Shown in pieces: positions 11,301 through 20,526 of a DNA stretch of 64,000 nucleotides (within the stretch, counting starts at the first letter, position 1; each line of letters opens with the position of its first letter). Below the pieces are notes generated by a model. That model saw only the letters and a list, made by a program, of their open reading frames with translations. It had not been told where the DNA came from and did no database searches. The position numbers were made by a program, and so were the translations under genes. This DNA comes from Heliocidaris erythrogramma (lineage: Eukaryota; Echinodermata; Echinoidea; Camarodonta; Echinometridae). The DNA lies in assembly GCA_025617745.1 (NCBI GenBank), contig CM046866.1:19289725-19353724 (forward strand), in the 5' to 3' direction.

Positions 11301-14300
11301 TTTGCCTCCAATGACATGGAATGGTCTGAAATGTAAAGATAATAATGATAATATTCAGTCGTTGTATAGCGTATAATACATATTTATCAATGTTCCTATG
11401 TGCTTCCACAGAGCTTTGGATTTAACCCCGGCTCAGCCTAGCTGCCCTAATGAAGTCGCGGAAGCTTCAAGGAATAAATTCCTACCAGTACCTATTCATT
11501 TCACTTGGGTCAATAGTAGCAAAATATGTAGATTAATGTCTTGCCAAAGGACTTTACCTCTGGGCTGGGATTCTACAGTCCGATTGACTTACCTTCAGCT
11601 AGTTTGGCCATGAGTTGCAGTCTTCCAGTGGTGTTGAGTGTGATACCTCTCTTATCAAGCTCTTCACTGTCCAGGAATGATGGAGCTTGTTGGCCTTGTT
11701 CATTCCTCTCTGTGACATGGTTGACTTTCATGGGTCTACCTGCTAACTCAAACCCATTCAGCTGATCTAAGGCTCTCTTGGCATCTTCGGCATCATGGAA
11801 CTACAAACAAAACAAAAACAGTAAGGCGTAATGACAAGATTACACAATGAAACAACAAATAACAAATTTATGAAAGATAATCTGGAGTTCTGGCAATGGA
11901 ATTCCATTTCAAGACAAAGAAAATGCCCAGGGCAGTCTCGCTGCATCACGCAATTTTCACTTGGTGAAATATATATGAAAGATTTTGGGGCACTTCTAAA
12001 ATCAAAACTTCAAACAACAGTTATTATTTCCAAAGGATAATTATGATCACTTACAATGCCAAATTACTTTGACATTCCTAAGTGATATACAAGACCTGTC
12101 CACACATCTAATCATGTCTGATAAATACTGAAATAAAAATGTCAATGACATCATCAATGACATTATCGATAGCAGAATGTACTAACCGTAATAAAACCAT
12201 ATCCTTTGGATCTGTTGGCATCTGTATCCATCATCAACTGAATATTGTCAATCTGGGCAGGGAAAGGAAAAGAGGTTGAGTGCTATTTATACATGTACCA
12301 ATGGATGACGGTAAATATTACTGCAGAAGATAATCAACTTAAGTGGGAAAAGAAAGTCTATTTAACATCCACTTACAGGCTGTAGTGAACAGAATTATAA
12401 ATATATATATAAAACATACTTAAATTATTCAAAAACACAGAGAAGCAAAATGAAACAAATCCTAAATAAATAGCAACAGATATAGCATTTGGAAAGTCAG
12501 TATCAGCCTAACAGACGTGAGATGTAATATCGGAACATTGGTTTCTGTAAGTTACAGTAAATCTATGCAATAAGATGGGGTTTAAGCCTTGCTTAAAGTT
12601 AGGTAGTACGGGCCTCAGTCTTTAATCAAGGTAGAGACTGTATCAAGCAGTACAAGCAGTACAATTTCTAAATCGGCAACAAAAATGCAAATAATTAGAA
12701 GCCCTTAGCATCTTTACCATGTAAAGACAGAGGTGCAAATTTAATGAGGACAAGCAAATCTATTCAATTATTTGGAATCCCTGTGAGTACTTACTTTACC
12801 AAAGGGCTCAAAGATGCCCCTTAGCATGGCCTCTGTGATGTTATAATGTAAAGATCCTACATAGAGTCTCATAGGACCCGAGTTGACCTTCTGAAGTGTC
12901 ACATTCTGACCAGCAGAACGATTCTTCTCTGCATGGGATGGCTGGACGATGATGGGTACACCTAACAGCTTCTGATTGTTCAGCCCTAGAGCCTGCATAG
13001 TCAAGGGAAGCAACAAACAAGAATATTATTTTTACGATAGCCATTCTAAGAAAATCTATGCACATTGCGTGACATGTACACTGCTCTTGTGTGGGATGGC
13101 TAGAAAAAGATGCTTCCAATTTTTCAGTCCCAGAGCCTGAATACATTAATGATTAATGTATACAATACAAAACAAAACATTCATACCATAGCCAATTCTA
13201 ACATTATTTCAGAAATTCATGGAAAAATATGTTAAAGGCACTATTCAACTTTATAAAACACATGTTGGTCAAATAAGTCCAAAAAGGTGATTGGAAGCAG
13301 GATCACATGGATGACCTAATATTGAACCATACGTGAATTGGCAGCTCAAGAAACGGTTTCATTTGTATTTTTCCGCATAATTTAAGCATAATTTAATGTT
13401 ATTTATTTACAAGGAATACACTATGAAGGTGCTAATTTGTATTATGGTATACAAAAGGATCTCTGTATTTCAATTCTTAATTGTTAAAACTAGATAAGAG
13501 CTACAAACTCTACCGGTGTGAGCTACAAACTCTACCGGTGTGATCTACATGTTATTGGGTGGTTGCAGACTAGTTTCAAATTTTAAAATGAATTAAATTG
13601 GCCACAGTACACTGCATTTCAACTGAACTTACCAGTGGTACGGAATCTGCGGAATCATATTCCACGTAGCCTACTCCTTTTGACCTTCTCGAGTTACGAT
13701 CTGTGATGATTTTGACAGTTCTCACCTTTAAAGAAAGGATAAAGTAAATGAGATTCATGTTCAAGTGATACATATGCTGGTACTTAAATAGACTGTACAC
13801 AATCATCGCCCATATTCATCACCCCAAATATGCATGCATCAAATTTACTGGGTATGGAATAATAATTATGTCAATATTACATTCTGACTACTGCAAGAAG
13901 ATTCAGAGCAAGATATTGCAACTTGTCTGCTGCTAAAGAAGAATGAATGAGCATCATTTCTCCTCTTCTATGTGACATTTGATTCATCAAAAGAACTGTC
14001 CTAACAAAACTGGTGTATTGTACTAGTATCCTGTGGTGGTATTCGGAAATCTGTTAAGTCTTCATAGTAAATTGAAATCAGAGCAAGTCATTGGTTGATG
14101 TCTGGGCGAGGGTGGCTGCATACTCATTTTCCAACAATAAAGTGTTTATTCTGTGCAATCTCACTTTGCTCTGGCAATTAACATCATTTTCTTTAACATA
14201 TATTATAAAAATAACTTTCAGAATACGGTCCATGCTAACAATTTTATGTGACGACTTACAAGAGAGATATTATACCCCGACTCCTGATGAGAAAAATCTT

Positions 14301-17300
14301 TGGAGTTCTCTTTCTCTGGCACTGTGTGAGAGCTGCATCACAAAGACTGTTCTAATATATCTGGTGTATACTATACTGCTAACTATTTTATGTGATGAAT
14401 GAGATATCATACCTTGCCTACTGCTGAGAAGAATTCTTTGAGTTCCCTTTCTCTGGCTCTTTGTGAGAGCTGCATCACAAAGACTGTTCTTGCATCTCGG
14501 GTATCAGCATCTGGATCATCTCGTCTGAAAATAAGAAGGCAGTAAGAAAAACAAAGTTAGCAAGCTGTAATCTGAATAGTTAAATCTGTAGGAACATGGG
14601 ATTTATCTACTTTTTGAAATATCAATTTGCATTGCAGGGAACAAACAAAGTATCGGTACTATTAAAAGCACTACTAGTAATGAAATTTTAATTCACAAAA
14701 GAAGAGATTTCTCATCAATTTCCCTGATTAAATTGTGATATATAGTGGCTAAAGTAGTACTGTAATTAACAAAACAAACCAACTAAATAAAAAATTCCTA
14801 AAAGTATTACTCTGGAAAGTATTTGTGATCATGTTAAACTATCTAAAATTTGTGGATTCTTTTTTTCTTCGTCACTTTAATAAGTTCCTGTCATTCAATG
14901 AGACTTTCCAAATATTGGATGTTAATGACTTACACAGGGCTGACATCCTTGTTGCGTTCTTTGCTGCGTGACCTCCTTGACCTGTAGTTATCCTCTTCCC
15001 TGTCCCGATACCCTCGTCCACCCCTATAACCTCCTCCACCCCATCGGTCTCCTCCTCCCCTGTATCCCCCATAGCGCTCCCTGCTCCGGCTCCTCCTCCT
15101 GACTGGGCTGCGACGTCTCTCCCTGTCCCTGTCCCTGTCCCGATCCTTCCTGTCGGACCTGTCACGGTCTCTGTCCCGCTCTCCTCGATCCCTGTCCCTG
15201 TCCCGGTCTCTGTCCCTCTCACGATCCTTGTCTTTGCCTCTGTCTCTGTCTTTGCGATCTCTGTAAGGTGAAAGTTAGCATTGTATAACTCTGAAAAGTG
15301 ATATTTTTTTTAACACATATTTCCATGGATGCCAGAGACACCAAACTTCTTTGTGAGTTGTTGTTTTCATGATAACACAGGCTACTCTACAATAAATGTC
15401 TGCACCACAATTCGCAAAATTTGCAAAAATAAAATCCTCGTAAAGATATCGGCTTAAAACAGTAACTAATTTAAAACTCTTCCTTATAGTACAAACCTAT
15501 ATGTTACATACATTTGTACAGCTATCAGTGCTACAATCACATGTAGAATTCCTAAAAATCTGACATGAATTCAAAGTCATTCATCAATCTTTAAATGATT
15601 GATCATGGAGGATTTCATTTACAACCAAGATGCAGTGACACAAAGGACACATCCCCCTTCTCTCTGATTGAAAATAAGTTGGGTTTCATGTTGGCTTTAA
15701 TGTTGGCTTTATTGTCATTTCTACCAGATCCTTTCCAAGGTGAATGAAACACCATATGGCAAATCTGCGAAGCACTGGAGTGACACTGAGCATACTTCAA
15801 GTTGGACAAGTACACATGATTGATAGTTCCTACATTTCTAACTACATTTGTCAAAAAAAGCATTCTCCGTAGAACGGCACAAGGACGGGAGAGCAGTCTC
15901 ACCTGTGTCTTTCTCTACTCTTGCTGCGGCTACGCTTCCTTCCTTTGCTCCTGCTGCGACTCCTTCTCCTTTCCTCCCTGCAATAGAGAAAGCCTCAACA
16001 TGTTAATGATGTCACTTTTTTAACATATCTACAAATATTTACTTTTTGGGGGTATTGATTTGATCTAATATTCTGTATATTGATAAAATCTTGATAGGAT
16101 TCCAAGTCCTTGGCAGAAGTTCTTTCTTTTCTTCTTCTTCTTCTAGTTTGTCCTTTGTTTCCTATGTGACAGTAAACTATCAGAGAGCACTCCACATCAT
16201 TTTTAGGAAAACTTGACATTTCTTCCTGCCTTCCTGTAGTACGGCTATTCCCATTAGATTTAAACTTTTCTTTCATCACTTATTCCAAAAGAAAACAAAC
16301 ACTTGGTGATTCAATTTAGATTCATGCATTCGCTGTGACACTGGTGACATTTAATCAGTAAATTATCAGCTGCAAGTACATATTTCAGGTTTGCATCAGC
16401 CATGATGTACATGTACTAGGCCTATTCACAGAACATTTACCAATAGAAACTATGATATCAAAGACTTTTCAGTCCCGTGTGGAAAGAATAGCTCTGATGT
16501 TTCTCACTTCATACTACACCTAGCACTTTCACCATAATATTGATGAGATTCTAACAAAACTAATCCCAGATTCCAGAGTACATAACGGTGAAACCACAGG
16601 AACCCGTGATGGCTTTCTTCATGTACTATCTCTCATCGGCTTTGTCCCCTTTTAGACAAACCATGTATATATCTTGCAGTCTCATCGTCTATAAGACTAC
16701 AACCTTCTCCACTCTTTCTCATATGTATGAGACTACAGTAGACAAGGGGTTTATGAGAGGGAGGGGTCAAATCAAATGAAATGGGATGTTGAGCTTGACA
16801 CCTTGCACCATGACGATCATCTCTGCCCTTCTCCCTCCACCACGGGACGAAAACAACTTTCGATTTCGGTTCTGCAGGCGGAGTTGGCTAGGTTTTTCTC
16901 ACTTTATCCAAACAATCTGCGGCAATAGACATTGACCCAAGTTGTTACTCATTTCTTAGTTTGTAATGTTTTGATTTGGGATGGGGTCGTGAAGGAGGAT
17001 TTACATGAAATTAATGTTGACCTGCTCACATTAAAAGCCAAAGTTTGCACATGTATTCTAAGAGCCAAAATCTTTCAATGCATAAAGTCAGTCTTATTCT
17101 AAATTCATAACATGAACTAAGCAATTACAGTATTTTTTGTCCACTGAGACTCTCCACAAATAGGACATGTGCACCTCTAAATATATTTCTCTTTCAATAG
17201 TCCGCACAAAATGAACAAAATGACAATTTCAGATGTGTCATATTCGTCTGAAAAAAATTCCCTGCAAAATATTTTTGAAGTAATTTCATCTTATCCTTCT

Positions 17301-19980
17301 CAGCTTTCTAACTCTGACGACTCTTGGGCATGCACTTAAATAATAGCAAATTTGACCTCAAGTTAATTTCTAGTCAGGCGTTACAAAAAGCAACCATCTA
17401 TATTCAATCTGTGAGATGGCTAACAATGTCTCTCTGCATCACATTTCCACTAATACCTTACCTTAAGAGGGGGTTTTAAGCAGGGTTGACTTTTCCGGAT
17501 CAAGTTCACCAAACTATCCCTCAAAAACTTGCCACCTATGTGTATGGAGCACATGTGTAAAATTGTTACTGTCTTTTTATGCCTGGAAAGAAATATAGTC
17601 TTCATGATGAGATGTTCATGTGTTCTTATTGGTTCCTCTCTCTCACTCTAAATCCACTCTTGAGGATTTCCACAAACATCATTCAGTCAACATCAAGAAT
17701 GAAATGGAGTTTCATCATAACTTTCCACTCTTGCCTTCATGTACATAACTGATGCATTCACATTGTATATTTCTGTGAGATTACAAGGTTAGTGTCCCCC
17801 TATAAACTAAGGTAGAGTGCAACTCACTTTTTCTTTGCGGCAGGGGGTTCCTCCTCCATCGATGTGTCTTTGGCTTCGGCACCATTCTCTGGGGCAGCTT
17901 CCTGGATTCCAAAGGAGAACATCATCAATGTAACACCACAAGCACGTTGGGGGAAGTATTGGGAGGCAAATGGGGTGGGGCAAAAGGGACAGTGATGGGG
18001 AAAAACGGGGAAAGAAAAGCAGAACAAAGCACAGAATTATGAATTAATGTGTTCACATCTTATTTCACTCTTGATATAGTTAGTAGAAACAACAGTCTCA
18101 ACGATAGTTTGTTTGATACATTTAAACTTCAAAATACCAGGAAGACAAAACATTCTGGCGGATGAAATCCAGCAGTATTGCCCGTTAAGAATTTTCTCTC
18201 ATTATCATTCTTTATTCATTAATGCATTTCAAACAAACTTCAAATGAGACTACTGTTTCTAAGACTCATCCTTTGTGGTTCCCTGCTTTGGAACTTACCT
18301 GATTCGTAACCCACTATACATAACAATGCTTTTAAATTGGCAACAATGAACTCTGGGAATGTTTTGCCTGGGACCTGCAGAGAACAATACTTACACTGAC
18401 CAACAACCATCAGTCATGAAACTTTAAAAAGGACCGATCCAAATAGAAAAGAGTTGGTCCGAATACCAGTAAAAAGGAATCTGTGGCAAATGAAAATGTT
18501 GGGAAAGTGTGAGACACCAAAGTCTTTGAGTGAAAAACCTCACTGAAATGAAAAGAGCCACTATTAGTCTTTTAATTAGGTGCATTGTGACTTTAACAAA
18601 GGGGAAGTGCTGTTTTAACATGCTTCACAATGCATACACATTTGGTAATTTTCTTTTCAGTAGTAACGGACAAAAAAACAAATATTTATACTACCATGTG
18701 GCTAAAGAACGAAAAGAAAGCTAAAATAAAAAATTCTGCTAACAAATTAACCTTTCTATTTCATGAGATTCAGATGTGAGAAGGTAAAGCAGATGATCGT
18801 ACATGTAATTCTTTATTTTAAATGAAAACTTTCACTCTCGATGCATTACTTAAGGCAGCTATTGCATTTAACCCCTCCCCCCTCCAAAGAAAAAAAAAAG
18901 CATGCACAAAAGAGCTGATGCAGGTAAAACAAAGGAGACACAGACATAGAGAGATCGATAAATTTGGGAGACATATTTATCTTATAATTCAAAGGACATC
19001 CTTGGTCATCACTCTGATCATTAATCTTTTAGAATAACAGATTTGACATTAAGACAATTCATTTAGGAAATGGATTTAGATTTAAATATCATGTATGCAT
19101 CAGAGGCATAGGAGCTTTAAAATTTTCTCTCTTATCATTTGTTCAATTGAAACCCAGCTACTATATCATACAGTTATTCAATTGTGACTTTTCTACATTT
19201 TCCACAATGTAAACTATTTGTATTTGTAAAATAATACTCTTAGAGATGATAATATTGCTTTGATGGCCATGACCAGGCTAAGAACATCTGGATACAGGTG
19301 TCGAAGAACATTCTAACCAAACCTAGAAAAGACAGATGGGAAGCGTGTCATTTTCATTCTTCAAGAGCACTTCACATGAATGTAAAAAAAATTCCAACAC
19401 CGATAATTTGAGGAGCTTGTGAAGGTAAGAAAAGAATTCATTACATAGAAACATACATAACACGTGTTCATACAAAATACTCTTGTCTATTGTCTAAAGC
19501 AGTGCTTCTTTTAGTCAGTACGAGTCTTTTTTACTCTGCCAGTTACAATAAATGCTATAGGAAATAATGCACGGTTCTAAGAACAATGCAAATAGAAACA
19601 ATGCTTTACTAAATTCATACAGACACTGTTTGTTACCCAGATAGTAAATGAGTAAAACACAAATCATCTTCTAACCAACAAATCAGTTTGCTAAACTGCT
19701 TAGGATGTCAGTTCCTGGACTTTTTTAATTTCTGATTTTGTTTTTGCTGTAGACATGCATTTAGGAATAAGGTCACATTCATTTCCCTCTATCTTTATTC
19801 TTCATTCTTACTGTATCCTTGAAGAGAGAACCCCCCCCCCCCCTTCAGTTGTGTAATCTCAGATTTGTAAAGATGAACAAAGGAATGTTGATTACAAGAG
19901 GATCAGAGATAGAATCTCACCTCTTTTTTGTACATGTAAGGAGCCTCCAACATGGCCTCCACGTCCAAATCCTCTGCCAT
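5210..19980 (-). CDS. RBM39: RNA-binding protein 39 (RBM39/CAPER-alpha), 13 coding exons
   Basis: Nuclear SR-like splicing factor and transcriptional coactivator. Joining the 13 exons listed separately gives 1941 nt, i.e. 646 residues plus stop; all introns are GT-AG and every junction keeps phase. Domain order: conserved N-terminus MAEDLDVEAMLEAP; RS/RD-rich region (about 50-175) with a Gly/Arg stretch; RRM1 (about 191-266; RNP2 RTVFVMQL, RNP1 SKGVGYVEY); RRM2 (about 289-365; RNP2 RLYVGSLH, RNP1 SKGYGFITF); a Gln/Ala- and Pro/Ala-rich linker; and a UHM domain (about 540-646) with the RWF motif at 607-609 that binds ULM peptides such as those of U2AF65. Human RBM39 is about 530 residues; the excess is mainly the linker. 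The start is the ATG at 19980-19978, matching the vertebrate start. Identification rests on the RRM and UHM sequence and is very secure; use of every exon in one mRNA is inferred. Confidence 0.96.
5409..5520. repeat. Partial MITE-like repeat (GTTTCATAAAGCTG type)
   Basis: Starts CTGGGGGGATGTTTCATAAAG, resembling the GTTTCATGAA ends of the foldback elements at 4863 and 63733. Only one end is recognisable, so this is a degenerate or one-ended copy within RBM39 intron 12. Confidence 0.4.
5521..7899 (-). other. RBM39 intron 12 (most of it)
   Basis: Intronic sequence between exons 12 and 13. A telomere-like CCTAACCCTAACCCTAA stretch near 6270 belongs to a dispersed repeat type also seen near 8460 and 28620. 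The section about 6890-7600 is more GC-rich and has long open frames (for example 7227-7817 minus) without recognisable motifs; it may be a decayed transposon, but I could not find its ends. Confidence 0.5.
7900..8084 (-). CDS. RBM39: RBM39 coding exon 12, UHM domain core
   Basis: Flanked by TTTACAG and GTATGTG. Encodes residues 549-611, including GWETDIRDDVIEECNKHGG and the end NNLHNRWFAG. RWF (607-609) is the RXF motif by which UHM domains grip a tryptophan of partner ULM peptides. The exon opens in phase 2 and closes in phase 1. Confidence 0.96.
8430..8580. repeat. CCCTAA-rich dispersed repeat
   Basis: An interior of degenerate CCCTAA/CCTAAA units (about 8458-8510) is bounded by CCATACGCTGG and CCAGAGCGTATG, an imperfect inverted pair. 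Similar CCCTAA cores near 6270 and 28620 suggest a repeat family, not telomeric DNA. It lies in RBM39 intron 11. Confidence 0.4.
8847..9067 (-). CDS. RBM39: RBM39 coding exon 11, Pro/Ala linker and UHM start
   Basis: Flanked by CACTACAG and GTAAGT. Encodes residues 476-549: a stretch rich in Gly, Leu, Pro and Ala (a run of five Pro, then alternating Pro/Ala), ending with ACFMLSNMFDPQA, equivalent to human QCFQLSNMFNPQT at the start of the UHM. The Pro/Ala block is absent from human RBM39 as I recall it. Confidence 0.94.
9578..10020. mobile_element. hAT-like non-autonomous transposon, 443 bp
   Basis: The ends are CAGTGTTATAGCTACGG and, inverted, CAGTGTTATAGCTAGGAA. An exact 8-bp direct repeat GTTATATG flanks it (9570-9577 and 10021-10028). 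CAG-type ends with an 8-bp duplication fit the hAT superfamily. There is no transposase frame. It sits in the RBM39 intron between exons 10 and 11. Confidence 0.85.
10041..10281. mobile_element. Foldback repeat in RBM39 intron
   Basis: About 120-bp arms are inverted copies: CACTATGAACACGGTGACAA...GCGGACAATTTATGC on the left, and the same reversed ending CATGTTCATAGTG on the right. It is non-coding and can form a long hairpin in the RBM39 pre-mRNA close to exon 10. The class is unknown. Confidence 0.7.
10387..10598 (-). CDS. RBM39: RBM39 coding exon 10, Gln/Ala-rich linker
   Basis: Flanked by ACCTGCAG and GTAATG. Encodes residues 405-475, opening with GTGFQIPAAAEALHP (human GTGLQIPPAAQQALQ) and ending in a Gln/Ala-rich segment. 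If the following intron is retained, the frame runs on for 13 codons (starting VMANILQ) to a stop at 10345, giving a form without the UHM domain. Confidence 0.93.
11593..11800 (-). CDS. RBM39: RBM39 coding exon 9, RRM2 C-terminal part
   Basis: Flanked by TTTGTAG and GTAAGT. Encodes residues 336-405: the final beta strands of RRM2 (LDQLNGFELAGRPMKV) and the conserved segment after it (FLDSEELDKRGI, TTGRLQLMAKLAEG). The exon ends one base into the Gly codon shared with exon 10. Confidence 0.96.
12187..12252 (-). CDS. RBM39: RBM39 coding exon 8, RRM2 RNP1
   Basis: A 66-nt exon flanked by CTGCCCAG and GTTAGT (a less common donor). Encodes residues 314-335, with most of RNP1 of RRM2 (RSKGYGFIT; the final Phe comes from exon 9). 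Confidence 0.95.
12795..12992 (-). CDS. RBM39: RBM39 coding exon 7, inter-RRM linker and RRM2 start
   Basis: Flanked by CTATGCAG and GTAAGT. Encodes residues 248-313: the last RRM1 strand (LLGVPIIVQ), the linker (AEKNRSAGQN) and the RRM2 start (MRLYVGSLHYNITEAMLRGIF). The helix that in human RBM39 is the indisulam/DCAF15 degron keeps the Gly equivalent to human Gly268, but the residue equivalent to human Asp264 is Ala here. Confidence 0.96.
13079..13141 (-). pseudogene. Relic of RBM39 exon 7 acceptor end
   Basis: On the minus strand, TTCAGGCTCTGGGACTGAA resembles the exon 7 acceptor and first codons (TGCAGGCTCTAGGGCTGAA), with weaker matches to about 13079 (GGGATGGCTAG versus GGGATGGCTGG). 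It has no donor, so this is a decayed partial copy in the intron just upstream of exon 7. Confidence 0.55.
13490..13545. repeat. Short tandem duplication, two 23-bp units
   Basis: The phrase AGCTACAAACTCTACCGGTGTG occurs twice in direct succession within the RBM39 intron between exons 6 and 7. Confidence 0.7.
13633..13725 (-). CDS. RBM39: RBM39 coding exon 6, RRM1 RNP1
   Basis: A 93-nt exon, phase 0 at both ends, flanked by TTTAAAG and GTAAGT. Encodes residues 217-247 with RRM1 RNP1 (SKGVGYVEY) preceded by the hallmark ITDRNSRR seen in human RBM39. Confidence 0.96.
13911..14018 (-). pseudogene. Decayed copy of RBM39 exon 5
   Basis: Minus-strand similarity to exon 5 (14413-14524) and its copy at 14276-14360. 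Shared anchors are the CACCAG acceptor, AGGACAGTTCTTTTGATG (exon: AGAACAGTCTTTGTGATG), TTCTTCTTTAGCAGCAG and GCAATATCTTG next to the old donor. The donor GT is lost and most RRM residues are changed, so it is not expected to function. Confidence 0.6.
14036..14231. mobile_element. MITE, CAGGGGCCGTATTCTG family, copy 2 (diverged)
   Basis: Ends GGTATTCGGAAA and TTTCAGAATACGGTCC are inverted, and the interior shares GAGCAAGTCATTGGTTGATG and AGTGTTTATT with the copies at 2523 and 20285. It separates the two exon-5 copies in this RBM39 intron. Confidence 0.65.
14276..14360 (-). CDS. Candidate alternative RBM39 exon (copy of exon 5)
   Basis: An 85-nt minus-strand copy of the 3' part of exon 5, flanked by an AG acceptor (ATACACCAG) and a GT donor (GTATAA). 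It is open throughout and encodes RTVFVMQLSHSARERELQRF, then FSSGVG. Exon 5 encodes RTVFVMQLSQRARERELKEF, then FSAVGK. Since 85 and 112 leave the same remainder, it could replace exon 5 in frame, dropping the 11-residue linker before RRM1. The weak polypyrimidine tract and the GTATAA donor argue against efficient use. It may be a mutually exclusive exon or a young pseudoexon; RNA reads would decide. Confidence 0.45.
14413..14524 (-). CDS. RBM39: RBM39 coding exon 5, RRM1 start
   Basis: Flanked by TATTTTCAG and GTATGA. Encodes residues 179-216: a short acidic linker (RDDPDADTRDA), RNP2 of RRM1 (RTVFVMQL) and helix 1 ending FFSAVGK. It corresponds to human ERDARTVFCMQLAARIRPRD...FFSTVGK. Confidence 0.96.
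14934..15260 (-). CDS. RBM39: RBM39 coding exon 4, Arg/Asp-rich and Gly/Arg region
   Basis: The largest exon (327 nt), flanked by CCTTACAG and GTAAGT. Encodes residues 70-179: first a long run of RD/RDRD repeats with few serines, then RRRSPVRRRSRSRERYGG, a Gly/Arg/Trp-rich part (RGGGDRWGGGGYRGGRGYRD), and RSRRSRSKERNKDVSPV. In vertebrates this region is mainly RS/RK; here RD dipeptides dominate. It is expected to drive nuclear-speckle location and SR-protein contacts. Confidence 0.94.
15903..15977 (-). CDS. RBM39: RBM39 coding exon 3, RS region
   Basis: A 75-nt exon flanked by TATTGCAG and GTGAGA. Encodes residues 45-70, EERRRSRSRSKGRKRSRSKS and RERH: the classical Arg-Ser part of the domain. 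Confidence 0.95.
15978..17827 (-). other. RBM39 intron 2
   Basis: Intronic sequence with no identifiable transposon. Vertebrate RBM39 carries a conserved poison exon early in the gene, but I see no confident equivalent here by eye. Confidence 0.5.
17828..17901 (-). CDS. RBM39: RBM39 coding exon 2, acidic N-terminal segment
   Basis: A 74-nt exon flanked by ATTCCAG and GTGAGTT. Encodes residues 21-45, EAAPENGAEAKDTSMEEEPP then AAKKK, an acidic then basic linker that replaces the human DENKLSSANGHEERSKKRKK segment. The boundaries fit the phases of exons 1 and 3. Confidence 0.9.
17902..19920 (-). other. RBM39 intron 1 of the coding region
   Basis: AT-rich intron with a C12 run near 19831-19842 and no recognised element. 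No coding-like frame with splice sites was found. Confidence 0.5.
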
Positions 19981-20022
19981 TGTGTGTTTATATATCAGCT
20001 CACTAGCACTTCAAGATCTCAC
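19921..20022 (-). CDS. RBM39: RBM39 coding exon 1 with leader bases
   Basis: Begins after TTTTCTACTAG with a 42-nt leader, then the ATG at 19980-19978. Encodes the first 20 residues, MAEDLDVEAMLEAPYMYKKE, matching human MADDIDIEAMLEAPYKKD. The donor is GTGAGA. The AG acceptor in front shows that at least one leader exon lies upstream. Confidence 0.93.
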
Positions 20023-20284
20023 CTAGTAGAAAACAAAACAAACAAAAAAACAGAGAAAGTTACAAATGAGAATAATGAGACCCATTCACTACATTATATG
20101 ATGCACATGTACATGTTGTAGTCGATGGATCTCCAAGATGTAAACTTGGTCTTCATTTTCATTTGTATGGTGTTGTTGCAGATATAGCAGGTCACAAGTT
20201 TACTTTCAGAAAACACATGTATGATGTAACAAAGCATATAGTGTAATCATAACAGTACAAAAATTATCTTCTAATACACAATTT

Positions 20285-20526
20285 CAGGGGCCGTATTCTG
20301 AAAACGGTGTTATCTTTTATGTTAATAAAACGATGTTAATTGTCATAACAAATCAAAATTAGCACAAGTCATTGGTTAATGATTGCACAAAGATGGCTGT
20401 GCCCGCGTTAACAGAGACATCTGCGCAAGCACCAATGATTAGTGTTTATTGCCCGCAATTTCAATTGTTATGACAATTATGAATTAACAGTTTTCCTAGA
20501 TAACAGTTTTCAGAATACCGCCCCTG
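20285..20526. mobile_element. MITE, CAGGGGCCGTATTCTG family, copy 3
   Basis: Clear terminal inverted repeats: CAGGGGCCGTATTCTGAAAA at the left and, inverted, CAGGGGCGGTATTCTGAAAA at the right, with CAAAGATGGCTGTGCCCGCG inside. The best-preserved of the three copies in the window, about 242 bp, non-coding. Confidence 0.85.
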
